In this document: piece after piece, positions 26,299-34,291 of the stretch
Layout: each line of letters starts with the position of its first letter
Position numbering within the stretch: position 1 is the stretch's first letter
From: Acuticoccus yangtzensis
GTDB taxonomy: Bacteria; Pseudomonadota; Alphaproteobacteria; Rhizobiales; Amorphaceae
DNA length: 64,000 bases
Direction: 5' to 3'
NCBI RefSeq assembly: GCF_001927245.1
Contig: NZ_MJUX01000001.1
Coordinates: forward strand, 868,001-932,000
Notes under the pieces: model-generated
What the model saw: only the letters and a program-made list of their open reading frames with translations
Told to the model about the DNA's origin: nothing
Database searches by the model: none
Position numbers and translations under genes: made by a program

Positions 26299-26940
26299 GT
26301 GAACAATGTTATCGACCATGTCGCCGTTGGCGCGACGTCGCTCGAATCGGGCACCGCCGCGCTCAAGGAGCTGCTGGGCGTCGAGCTCGCACCGGGCGGC
26401 AAGCACCCCGACATGAGCACCCACAATCGCCTGACGCGCACGGGCCCGAGCGAGTTTCTGGAGCTGATCGCGATCGACCCGGAGGCCCCGAAGCCCGCGC
26501 ACCCGCGCTGGTTCGGGCTGGACGAGCCGGAGACGGCGGCGCGGCTGGAGGACGGTCCGTCGCCGGTGTCCTGGGTGGTGCGCACGGACGATCTTGAGCG
26601 CGTGATGGAGCTGGCGCCGGAGAGCGTCGGCACGCCGCGCCGGTTCAGCCGGGGTGACCTCAAATGGACGCTGACGGTGGCCGACAGCGGCGTGGCCGGG
26701 CTCGGCGGTCTGGTGCCGTCGTTCATCCAGTGGGACGGTGATCCTCATCCGGCGACGAAGATGGCGGACGATGGATTGTCGCTGGCGCAGATCACCTTGA
26801 AGACGCCGGAGCCGGAGCGGATGACGGCCTTCCTGGAGGCGCTTGAGATCGCGCATCTCGCCGTGGTGGAGAAGGCGGATGCGCCGGCGCTGAGCTTCAC
26901 CTTCCGCACGCTGGACGAGCGGCTGATCACCATCGGCTGA
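26299..26940 (+). CDS. Glyoxalase-like (VOC-fold) domain protein
   Basis: 213 residues from GTG 26299 with GGAGA 6 bp upstream. IDHVAVGATSLESGTAALKELLGVEL is the start of a VOC module, with the metal-type His in the first strand. NRLTRTGPSEFLELIAIDPEAPKP follows, and a second half starts near residue 150. It looks like the Glyoxalase_3 group of unknown reaction. Being divergent from an IclR gene suggests a catabolic or detoxifying role under that regulator. Confidence 0.7.
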   Translation: MNNVIDHVAVGATSLESGTAALKELLGVELAPGGKHPDMSTHNRLTRTGPSEFLELIAIDPEAPKPAHPRWFGLDEPETAARLEDGPSPVSWVVRTDDLERVMELAPESVGTPRRFSRGDLKWTLTVADSGVAGLGGLVPSFIQWDGDPHPATKMADDGLSLAQITLKTPEPERMTAFLEALEIAHLAVVEKADAPALSFTFRTLDERLITIG

Positions 26941-26983
26941 GGGGACCCCTCCCCGGCTTTGCCCGGAGAGGCTCAATAAAAAC

Positions 26984-27014
26984 GGCGACCGGCCGATGGC
27001 TGGTCGCCTTTTTT
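26984..27014. terminator. Bidirectional intrinsic terminator
   Basis: GGCGACCGGCC pairs with GGCTGGTCGCC (11 bp, one G-T) around GAT. TTTTTT follows on the plus strand, and the flanking AATAAAAAC gives GTTTTTATT on the minus strand. It ends the glyoxalase-like transcript and the converging L,D-transpeptidase transcript. This is the clearest intrinsic terminator in the window. Confidence 0.85.
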
Positions 27015-27043
27015 ATTGTGGCTCGGGGCGAGGCCCCGCGTCG

Positions 27044-28378
27044 TCAGTTGAAGAGTTTGCCGGCTTGGCGGAAGAGGCCGCGGCTGCTTTTGGCGACGGA
27101 GTTGAAGAAGCCGGCATCGTCATCCTCGGCGGCGTAGCCGAGGGGGGCTGCGGCGTCCGGCGCGGCGGTGGAGGCGACGGGCGTCTCGGCATCGACCGCG
27201 GAGGGGGACGGCACGGTGGCGACCGACGTGGATGCCACCGGAGCAGTCTGGGCCGGCGCGGTCTGAGCCGGCGCGGATGTGGAGGCGACCGCGGTGGACG
27301 ACACGGCCGGTTTGGGCGGCGATACGCGCGGAACGGGAACGGTGCCCGAGGCGGTTGCCGTCGCTGCGCCGGTGGCGGTTGCCGCGTCCTCGCCGGCCGG
27401 GGCGGGCGCGTCGTCGGACCGGGCGCGGTTGAAGAAGCCGGCGATGGCGGCCTCACGCTCGGCCCAGCGTTCCTCGCGCTGTTCCTGCATCTGCACCTTG
27501 GCGATGACGGTGGCGCGCTTTTCGAGGTCGGACGCCTTCTTGGCGGCGACCAGCTTTTCGACGCCGGGGTCGACCGTGTAGCTGGGGCAGGCGGCGCTGG
27601 GGTTGAAGCTGCCCGACGCGCTGGCGTTGAAGACGTAGCGCTGGTTGCACACGTCCACCTTCGGGGCGACGCCGGTCACCTCGAAGTGGTCGGAGCCCTC
27701 CTTCAGCATCTCCCAGAAGGCGAGATGCTCGCTGTTCGCATGCTTGGCCATGTTTTCGGGCGTCATGCGGAAGGGGAAGGCCTGGACCTGGAAGGCCTGC
27801 TGGCCGCCCATGAACGCTTCACGCGCGAGGGCGTAGATCTCTTCGATCGCGTCGTCCTCCATGGCGTAGCAGCCGCGCGAGGAGCAATCGCCGTGGACCA
27901 TCAGGTGCGACCCGGTGCGGCCGAGGGAGCGGTCGAAGCGGTTCGGGAAGCCGAGGTCGAAGGAGAGGTGGTAGGAGGAGTTCGGGTTCATCTGGCCGCG
28001 GCTGACGGTGTAGAAGCCTTCGGGCGCCTGGCGGTCGCCCTCCTTCTTCTTCGGTCCCAGCTCGCCGGACCAGGCGCAGATGTCGTAGGTCTTCAGCAGC
28101 TTGTACTGGCCGGCCTTGTCGCGCTTCCAGACCTCGAGCGAGTCCTCTTCCTTGAAGATGCGCAGCATGATGGGCGAGCGGGCGTCCATGCCCATCCGGT
28201 CGATCTTGAGGGCCAGCGCGGAGGGGACGGGGGCGAGGTGGGCCTCGCCGACATTGCCGATGTCGGACACCTGGCAACCGGCCAGGAGTGTCGCGGCGAG
28301 AAGGAGCGCACCGATACCGGGTGCCGCGCGGCCGAGCCGGCGGGTGGATCGGTTCATACGCCGTTGGTCATGCGTCAT
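27044..28378 (-). CDS. L,D-transpeptidase (YafK/YkuD type) lipoprotein
   Basis: 444 residues. A signal peptide ends in the lipobox LLAGC (about residue 35), so the protein is probably lipid-anchored. The YkuD domain (about 60-235) includes the catalytic block HGDCSSRGCYAM with the active-site Cys. The C-terminal third is an Ala/Pro/Val-rich tail with two short FFNRAR/FFNSVAKSSRGLFRQ patches. YafK-like enzymes either crosslink peptidoglycan or release bound lipoprotein. ATG 28357 is an alternative start. It neighbours accA and xerD as in core alphaproteobacterial regions. Confidence 0.8.
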   Translation of the reverse strand: MTHDQRRMNRSTRRLGRAAPGIGALLLAATLLAGCQVSDIGNVGEAHLAPVPSALALKIDRMGMDARSPIMLRIFKEEDSLEVWKRDKAGQYKLLKTYDICAWSGELGPKKKEGDRQAPEGFYTVSRGQMNPNSSYHLSFDLGFPNRFDRSLGRTGSHLMVHGDCSSRGCYAMEDDAIEEIYALAREAFMGGQQAFQVQAFPFRMTPENMAKHANSEHLAFWEMLKEGSDHFEVTGVAPKVDVCNQRYVFNASASGSFNPSAACPSYTVDPGVEKLVAAKKASDLEKRATVIAKVQMQEQREERWAEREAAIAGFFNRARSDDAPAPAGEDAATATGAATATASGTVPVPRVSPPKPAVSSTAVASTSAPAQTAPAQTAPVASTSVATVPSPSAVDAETPVASTAAPDAAAPLGYAAEDDDAGFFNSVAKSSRGLFRQAGKLFN

Positions 28379-28530
28379 GCGTGCATCCCGCGGGTCATGG
28401 GCGGCAGAAACGCGCCGCCGACAGTGGCGTCTACCCTGAGGCGGCGCACTTTACAAATTACAGCCCTGCCTTGTTCCCAACTTGCGTGGGCGAATCGCGC
28501 GGTGGTGCGACTCTTGGGCCACGGTAAAGC

Positions 28531-29487
28531 TCAAACTTCGAGCGTGCGGCCGATATTCAGGAAACGTTGGGCCCGCATCGCCTTCAGCGCGCTGCGGTCG
28601 TCGCCGGCGAGTTCGCGCAACGAGCGGGCGATGGCCTCACCGACCGAATCGATGGCGGCGGCGCGGTCGCGGTGGGCGCCTCCGGTGGGCTCCTCGATCA
28701 CCTCGTCGATGACGCCGAGCTTGAGGAGGTCCTGGGCGGTGATCTTCATGTTGGCGGCCGCGTCCTGGGCGCGGGCGGCGTCGCGCCACAGGATGGAGGC
28801 GGCGCCTTCGGGCGAGATCACCGAGTAGATGGCGTGTTCCAGCATGAGGACGCGGTTGGAGGCGGCGAGCGCAAGCGCCCCGCCCGAGCCGCCCTCGCCG
28901 ATTACGACGGCGACGGAGGGCACGGTGAGCATCAACGCCTGCTCGGTGGAGCGGGCGATGGCTTCGGCCTGACCGCGTTCCTCGGCGCCGATGCCGGGAT
29001 AGGCGCCTGCGGTGTCGATCAGGGTGACGACGGGCATGTTGAAGCGCTCGGCCATCTGCATGATGCGCTTGGCCTTGCGGTAGCCTTCGGGCCGGGCCAT
29101 GCCGAAATTGTGCTTCAGGCGGCTTTCGGTGTCGACGCCGCGTTCGTGGCCGAGGACGGCGACGGATTTGCCGTCGAAGCGACCGACGCCGGCGATGATG
29201 GCGGCGTCCTCGGCGAAGGCGCGGTCACCGGCGAGCGGGGTGAAGTCCTCCAGCAGCCGGGCGATATAATGCGAGGTGTGCGGCCGGTCGGGATGGCGGG
29301 CGACCTCGGTCTTCTGCCAGGGGGTGAGCTTAGAGTAGATCTCGCCCAGCGCCTTCTCGGCCTTGTCCTTCAGCTTCTGGATTTCGTCGCGGGTGTCGAC
29401 CGTGGACGAATCGCCTGCGGAGCGAAGCTCCTCGATCTTGCCGAACACGTCGGCGACGGGCTTTTCGAAGTCGAGGAATGTGCGCAT
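28531..29487 (-). CDS. accA: Acetyl-CoA carboxylase carboxyltransferase subunit alpha
   Basis: 318 residues, the normal family length. Landmarks are LDFEKPVADVFGKIEEL, PWQKTEVARHPDRPH, FNMPVVTLIDTAGAYPGIGAEERGQ and EGGSGGALALA. It carries half the carboxyltransferase site that passes CO2 from biotin to acetyl-CoA, making malonyl-CoA for fatty acids. AccD is not in this window. It lies 84 bp downstream of xerD on the same strand. Confidence 0.95.
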   Translation of the reverse strand: MRTFLDFEKPVADVFGKIEELRSAGDSSTVDTRDEIQKLKDKAEKALGEIYSKLTPWQKTEVARHPDRPHTSHYIARLLEDFTPLAGDRAFAEDAAIIAGVGRFDGKSVAVLGHERGVDTESRLKHNFGMARPEGYRKAKRIMQMAERFNMPVVTLIDTAGAYPGIGAEERGQAEAIARSTEQALMLTVPSVAVVIGEGGSGGALALAASNRVLMLEHAIYSVISPEGAASILWRDAARAQDAAANMKITAQDLLKLGVIDEVIEEPTGGAHRDRAAAIDSVGEAIARSLRELAGDDRSALKAMRAQRFLNIGRTLEV

Positions 29488-29571
29488 CTCGTCCAGGGGT
29501 ACTCATTGGCTGTCGGGCGGGACCGTTGAAGTGGCCCCCCACCGCTGTCAAGCCTCGGCCGCGCCTTTCGC

Positions 29572-30450
29572 TCAGCCGAGGGGGTGGCAGTCGGCGATGA
29601 CGGCGGCGAGGTGGTCGTTCCCGACGTGGGTATAAATTTCCGTCGTGGCAATATCCTGATGGCCCAAAAGGGCCTGGACGATGCGCAGGTCCGCCCCGCG
29701 TGCGACGAGATGCGTGGCGAAGGCGTGGCGCAGGACGTGGGGCGAGACCGCCTCGGCGCGCAGCCCGGCGGCGGAGGCGAGGACCTTGAGTTCGCGGGCG
29801 AAGGCCTGGCGGGTGAGGTGGCCGGCCTTGGAGGCGGCGGGGAACATCATCCGCGACCGGCCGCGCACGGTGCGCCAGCGGGCGACGGCGGCCTTGGCCT
29901 GGGGCGTCAGCGGCACGAGGCGTTCCTTTTCGCCCTTGCCGCGGACGACCATCATATCTTCGTCATCGCGCAAGGCGGCGTCGGGCAGGCCGACGAGTTC
30001 GGAGACGCGCAGGCCGCCGGAATAAAGGAGTTCCACCAGGGCGGCGCGGCGGATGGCGCCGGGGTCGCCGCGCCCGGCGGCCTCTTCGGCGAGGGTCAGA
30101 AGACGGTCCACCTCCTCGACGGAGAGCACCTTGGGGAGCGGGCGGCCCTTCTTCGGGCTGTCGACCTGGGCGCCGGGGTCGTCGCTGCGGGCGCCCTCGG
30201 CATAGAGGAAGCGCAGGTAGCGGCGCACGGCGGAGAGGCGCCGGTTCTGGGTGGCGACGGCGGCCCCCTCGCCCGCCATGGCGGCGACGAAGGCGCGGAT
30301 GTCGTCGGCCCCGGCGGCGTCGGCCTTCACGCCGCGGCGGGCGCAGTGGCCGGCGAAGGTGGTGAGGTCGCGCTTGTAGGCGTCGAGCGTATGGGCCGAG
30401 GCGGCTTTTTCCACCGCCATCATTTCAAGGAATGCGTCGAGCCAGTCCAT
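29572..30450 (-). CDS. xerD: Site-specific tyrosine recombinase XerD
   Basis: 292 residues from ATG 30450. N-terminal SAM-like domain (3-90) and catalytic domain with Arg148 (SGGLRVSEL), Lys172 (RGKGEKERLVPL), His238/Arg241 (PHVLRHAFATHL), His264 (LLGHQDIATTEIYTHV) and Tyr273. Together with XerC it resolves chromosome dimers at dif. Its place beside accA and divergent from aroK argues for the chromosomal recombinase rather than a phage integrase. Confidence 0.9.
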   Translation of the reverse strand: MDWLDAFLEMMAVEKAASAHTLDAYKRDLTTFAGHCARRGVKADAAGADDIRAFVAAMAGEGAAVATQNRRLSAVRRYLRFLYAEGARSDDPGAQVDSPKKGRPLPKVLSVEEVDRLLTLAEEAAGRGDPGAIRRAALVELLYSGGLRVSELVGLPDAALRDDEDMMVVRGKGEKERLVPLTPQAKAAVARWRTVRGRSRMMFPAASKAGHLTRQAFARELKVLASAAGLRAEAVSPHVLRHAFATHLVARGADLRIVQALLGHQDIATTEIYTHVGNDHLAAVIADCHPLG

Positions 30451-30718
30451 CGCCAATCTCCACCGGGTGGGGCGAGCATGGCGGGCGCGGCGTTGCCGCG
30501 GCGTCGCGTTCCTGCCGATAATTTTACCGATCCTGCGAGGTGGCGGCGGGCCGGACACTTCGCCGCTTGACCGTGACGCGGGGTTCCGGCAGCAGAGCGG
30601 GCTGAGCCGACCGGCCGGGAGGGACTTGCCCTCGGCGCGGTTTTCGGGTCCGCTGATGGATGCGCCGTGCCCCATGCGAGGGTGGCGAACGAGCTTGGCG
30701 GGGATCAAGCGAACGGGG

Positions 30719-31360
30719 ATGGAGACGAGGTTGAGCCAGGATCGGCCTGGACTGGTGACGGCACTCGGGCGCAATCCGGTCCTGGTGGGTCTGCCGGGCG
30801 CGGGAAAATCGAGTGTCGGCAAGAGGCTGGCCACCCGGCTCGGCGTTCCCTTCGTGGATGCCGACACCGAGATCGAGAAAGCCGCCGGCATGACGATCGA
30901 CGAGATCTTCAAGATGCATGGCGAGCCGGCGTTTCGCGATGGCGAGGCGCGGGTGATCGCGCGTCTGGTGCAGGCGGGTCCGCATGTGATCGCGACCGGC
31001 GGCGGCGCCTTCATGCGGGCCGACACGCGCGCCGCGATCGCCGAGGGCGGGATCGCCGTATGGCTCGACGCGCCGACGGATGTTCTGATCGCGCGCATCA
31101 TGCGGCGGGACAATCGCCCGCTCTTCCACAATGTCGACCCGCGCCAGAAGCTGCTCGACCTCAGGGCGATACGCGATCCGCACTTTGCCGAGGCGCCGGT
31201 GAAGGTGCTCTCCTCGGCGGGGCCGCATGATCGTGTGGTCAACGCCATCGTGCGTGAACTTCAGCGCTGGGCCGACCGGCAGAATGGTGCGCCCTCCTCC
31301 TCTGGCGGCGAGCCCGGTTCGGACGCTGCCCCTTTACCGGAACCTGCGGTCAACTCCTGA
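30719..31360 (+). CDS. aroK: Shikimate kinase
   Basis: 213 residues from ATG 30719; TTG 30731 with GGAG 7 bp upstream is an alternative. Walker A GLPGAGKSS (about 24-32), DADTEIEKAAGMTIDEIF, FRDGEARVI and the GGG motif IATGGGAFM are diagnostic. It phosphorylates shikimate in aromatic amino acid synthesis. The stop overlaps the aroB start (TGATG), a conserved aroK-aroB arrangement. The C-terminal ~25 residues are a Ser/Pro-rich extension. Divergent from xerD across 268 bp. Confidence 0.95.
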   Translation: METRLSQDRPGLVTALGRNPVLVGLPGAGKSSVGKRLATRLGVPFVDADTEIEKAAGMTIDEIFKMHGEPAFRDGEARVIARLVQAGPHVIATGGGAFMRADTRAAIAEGGIAVWLDAPTDVLIARIMRRDNRPLFHNVDPRQKLLDLRAIRDPHFAEAPVKVLSSAGPHDRVVNAIVRELQRWADRQNGAPSSSGGEPGSDAAPLPEPAVNS

Positions 31361-32487
31361 TGAACGCTCCTTTATCGACGCTCGCCCCGCGCACGGTCCA
31401 CGTGCCGCTGGGCGAGCGCGCTTATGATGTCCTGATCGGCGACAACCTGATCGCCGAGGCGGGCGGCCACATCGCCGCGCGGCTCGGCAAGCGCCGTGCG
31501 CTGGTGGTGACGGACGAGGTGGTGGCGGGGCTGCACCTTTCGCCGCTGATGGCCTCGCTGGAGGCGGCGGGGATCGGCGCCACGGCGCTGGCGCTGCCGG
31601 AGGGCGAGGCGACCAAGTCGGCCGAGCGGCTGCTGCAGACCGTCGATGCCATTCTGGACGCGGGGCTCGAGCGCTCGGACATCGTGATCGCGCTGGGCGG
31701 CGGGGTGATCGGCGATCTGGCCGGCTTCGCGGCGGCGGTGGCGCGGCGCGGCATGCCCTTCGTGCAGGTGCCGACGACGTTGCTGGCGCAGGTGGACTCC
31801 TCGGTGGGCGGCAAGACGGGCATCAACGCGCGGCAGGGCAAGAACCTCGTCGGTGCGTTCCATCAGCCGTCGCTGGTGCTGTCGGACCTTTCGGCGCTGG
31901 CGACCCTGTCCGAGCGGCACAGGCGGGCGGGCTATGCCGAGATCGTGAAGATCGGCCTCCTCGGCGACGCGGCCTTCTTCGACCGGCTGGAGGCGCTCGG
32001 CCCCCGCGTCTTCACCGACGGGCTCGCCGAGGCGGTGGCGACGGCGGTTGCGGCGAAGGCCGAGGTCGTCGTTACGGACGAGCGCGAGGCGGGACGGCGC
32101 GCCCTCCTCAATCTCGGCCACACCTTCGCCCACGCGGTGGAGCGGTGTGCGGGCTATGACGGCCGCGTGGTGCATGGCGAGGCTGTCGGACTGGGCCTTG
32201 CCCTCGCCTTCCGCTTCTCGCAAGCTCTTGGATATTCGAGCGGGCAGGACACGGTGCGGGTGGAGCGTCACCTTGCCGCGGTGGGTCTTCCGACGAGGTT
32301 CGATGAGGTGCCTGTTCCGCTAAATGCGGCGTCGATGATCGCCGCGATGGCGCAGGACAAGAAGGTGAAGGACGGCATCGTGCGTTTCGTTCTCGTGAAC
32401 CGGATCGGCGATGCCTTCGTTTCAAGCGGTGTTGCGCCGGGTGCGCTCCGGGATTTTCTCAGCGCGGAGGGCCTTGCGGCGGCATGA
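31360..32487 (+). CDS. aroB: 3-dehydroquinate synthase
   Basis: 375 residues. The NAD and metal-binding blocks are present: LPEGEATKSAERL, IVIALGGGVIGDLAGFAAA, PTTLLAQVDSSVGGKTGIN, RRALLNLGHTFAHAVE and VVHGEAVGLGL. It converts DAHP to 3-dehydroquinate, the second shikimate-pathway step. The start overlaps the aroK stop, so both are produced together. A CorC-like gene follows 44 bp downstream. Confidence 0.95.
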   Translation: MNAPLSTLAPRTVHVPLGERAYDVLIGDNLIAEAGGHIAARLGKRRALVVTDEVVAGLHLSPLMASLEAAGIGATALALPEGEATKSAERLLQTVDAILDAGLERSDIVIALGGGVIGDLAGFAAAVARRGMPFVQVPTTLLAQVDSSVGGKTGINARQGKNLVGAFHQPSLVLSDLSALATLSERHRRAGYAEIVKIGLLGDAAFFDRLEALGPRVFTDGLAEAVATAVAAKAEVVVTDEREAGRRALLNLGHTFAHAVERCAGYDGRVVHGEAVGLGLALAFRFSQALGYSSGQDTVRVERHLAAVGLPTRFDEVPVPLNAASMIAAMAQDKKVKDGIVRFVLVNRIGDAFVSSGVAPGALRDFLSAEGLAAA

Positions 32488-32531
32488 GTGCGTTCACCTT
32501 TCCCGCAACGGCAATCAATCGAGCCTAGACA

Positions 32532-33803
32532 GTGATGGACTGGGACCTGTGGCTGACCGTGGGCGCGATCATCGTGCTTCTTGCCATGTCGGCCTTCTTC
32601 TCCGGCTCCGAGACGGCGCTCACCGCCGCCTCGCGGGCCAGGCTGATGCAGTTCGAGAAGCAGGGCTCGCGCCGTGCCGGAACCGCGTCCAAGCTGATGG
32701 AGATGCGCGAGCGGCTGATCGGCGCCCTTCTGGTCGGCAACAACCTCGTCAACATCTTGTCCTCGGCGCTGGCGACGCAGGCGCTGTTGCAGATCTTCGG
32801 CGACACGGCGATCGTCTACGCGACGTTCATCATGACGGCACTGGTGCTGGTCTTCTCCGAGGTGCTGCCGAAGACGCTGGCGATCCTGCGGCCGGAGGCG
32901 TTCGCGCTGGTGGTGGCGCCGGTGGTCAGGGTGATCGTCATCATCTTCGCCCCGGTGACGAACCTCGTGAACCGGATCGTGGCGTTGATCCTGCGCGCCT
33001 TCGGGGTGCGGGCGGACATGGCGAGCGTACAGTCGGCGCGCGAGGAGATCCGCGGTGCTGTGGATCTGCAGCATGCGGACGGGGCGCTGCACAAGTCGGA
33101 CCGCGATCGCTTGGGCGCGATCCTCGACCTTGCCGAGCTCGACGTGTCGGACGTGATGGTGCACCGCACGCGCATCCGCATGCTGGACGTGGCGCTGCCG
33201 CCGGCGGAGCTCGTGGCCGAGGCGGCGGCCTCGCCCTACACGCGCATGCCGCTGTTCGAGGGTGAGAGCGACAACATCGTCGGCATTTTGCACGCCAAGG
33301 ACCTGTTGCGGGCGGTGCAGTCGCTCGGCGGCGACATGGACAAGCTGAACGTCAGGGCGATCGCCAAGCCGCCTTGGTATGTGCCCGAGTCGACGATGCT
33401 GCACGACCAGTTGAACGCCTTTTTGAAGAAGAAGGCGCATTTCGCTCTGGTGATCGACGAGTATGGCGAGGTGATGGGGCTCATCACCTTGGAGGACATC
33501 ATCGAGGAGATCGTCGGCGAGATCGAGGACGAGTACGACAACGAGGTCGAGGGTCTGCGCGTGGAGCCGGACGGCAGCGTTCTGGTGGACGGCTCGGTGT
33601 CGATCCGCGATCTGAACCGCGCGCTGGACTGGGATCTGCCGGACGACGAGGCGACGACGGCGGCGGGTCTGGTGATCCACGAGGCGCAGATGATCCCGGA
33701 CGTCGGCCAGGCGTTCACATTCCACGGCGTGAAGTTCGAGGTGGCCGAGCGTGAGCGCAACCGCATCACCTTGTTGAAGGCGACGCGGCAGGAGACGGAG
33801 TGA
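32532..33803 (+). CDS. CNNM/CorB-CorC-type transporter with CBS domains
   Basis: 423 residues; GTG 32532 directly precedes ATG 32535, which may be the true start. DUF21 transmembrane region (about 5-150, opening with SAFFSGSETALTAASRARL), a CBS pair (about 205-325, VMVHRTRIRMLDV and VIDEYGEVMGLITLEDIIEEIVGEI) and a C-terminal CorC_HlyC domain. These proteins take part in magnesium/cobalt export or resistance. The aroK-aroB-corC order is shared by many Rhizobiales, so this is core genome. Confidence 0.9.
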   Translation: MMDWDLWLTVGAIIVLLAMSAFFSGSETALTAASRARLMQFEKQGSRRAGTASKLMEMRERLIGALLVGNNLVNILSSALATQALLQIFGDTAIVYATFIMTALVLVFSEVLPKTLAILRPEAFALVVAPVVRVIVIIFAPVTNLVNRIVALILRAFGVRADMASVQSAREEIRGAVDLQHADGALHKSDRDRLGAILDLAELDVSDVMVHRTRIRMLDVALPPAELVAEAAASPYTRMPLFEGESDNIVGILHAKDLLRAVQSLGGDMDKLNVRAIAKPPWYVPESTMLHDQLNAFLKKKAHFALVIDEYGEVMGLITLEDIIEEIVGEIEDEYDNEVEGLRVEPDGSVLVDGSVSIRDLNRALDWDLPDDEATTAAGLVIHEAQMIPDVGQAFTFHGVKFEVAERERNRITLLKATRQETE

Positions 33804-34291
33804 GGCCCCGTTTGAAGGCGCTGCCGTTCGGGGCTGAAATGTGGCGAACTGAACCTTTGCGTGCGCCGCACTCTTAACGAATTTGCAAGAATAGCCTCGA
33901 AAACCGCGCTGAATCGCATCAATCCCAACGATCAACCGCATGAAGTTGGGTCAAATTGTGGGGAATCCGGGTTGACCCTACACCGATAGATTGTTAGCGC
34001 TATGCATGTTTCCCTGGTGCTTTTCCGTGTCCGTCGCGGTGATCCGCAACGGCTTTAAAGGTACCGGGCCGGTTTCCTGCCGATTTGAAGGAACTGCGTT
34101 TTTATGTATGCCCGTTCGAGTGTCGAAAATTGCTGGATCGAAACCTCGTCGAGATCGGGAGAGGTGAAGTAAAATAACAATTTCCTGGGGTTCGCGCGTT
34201 TGACGCTTCCCCGGCCTGTTATTCTTCATCTCTTTTAATCTTTTGGTGCGCCTTTCCAAATTTTCTGCGGCAGCACCGCCACGAGGTTCCC
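33804..34291. other. AT-richer intergenic region before the giant surface protein, 488 bp
   Basis: Composition drops noticeably from about 33840 to 34290 compared with the flanking genes. A -35-like TTGACC is at 33972-33977 but no well-spaced -10 follows. No gene is supported. The region probably holds regulatory sites for the gene at 34292, whose ATG has GAGG 7 bp upstream. Confidence 0.5.

Noticed and set aside
29572-30450. xerD-like gene as a phage or island integrase
   Set aside because: Length, complete catalytic set and position between accA and aroK fit the chromosomal XerD. No att-type repeats or phage genes are near.
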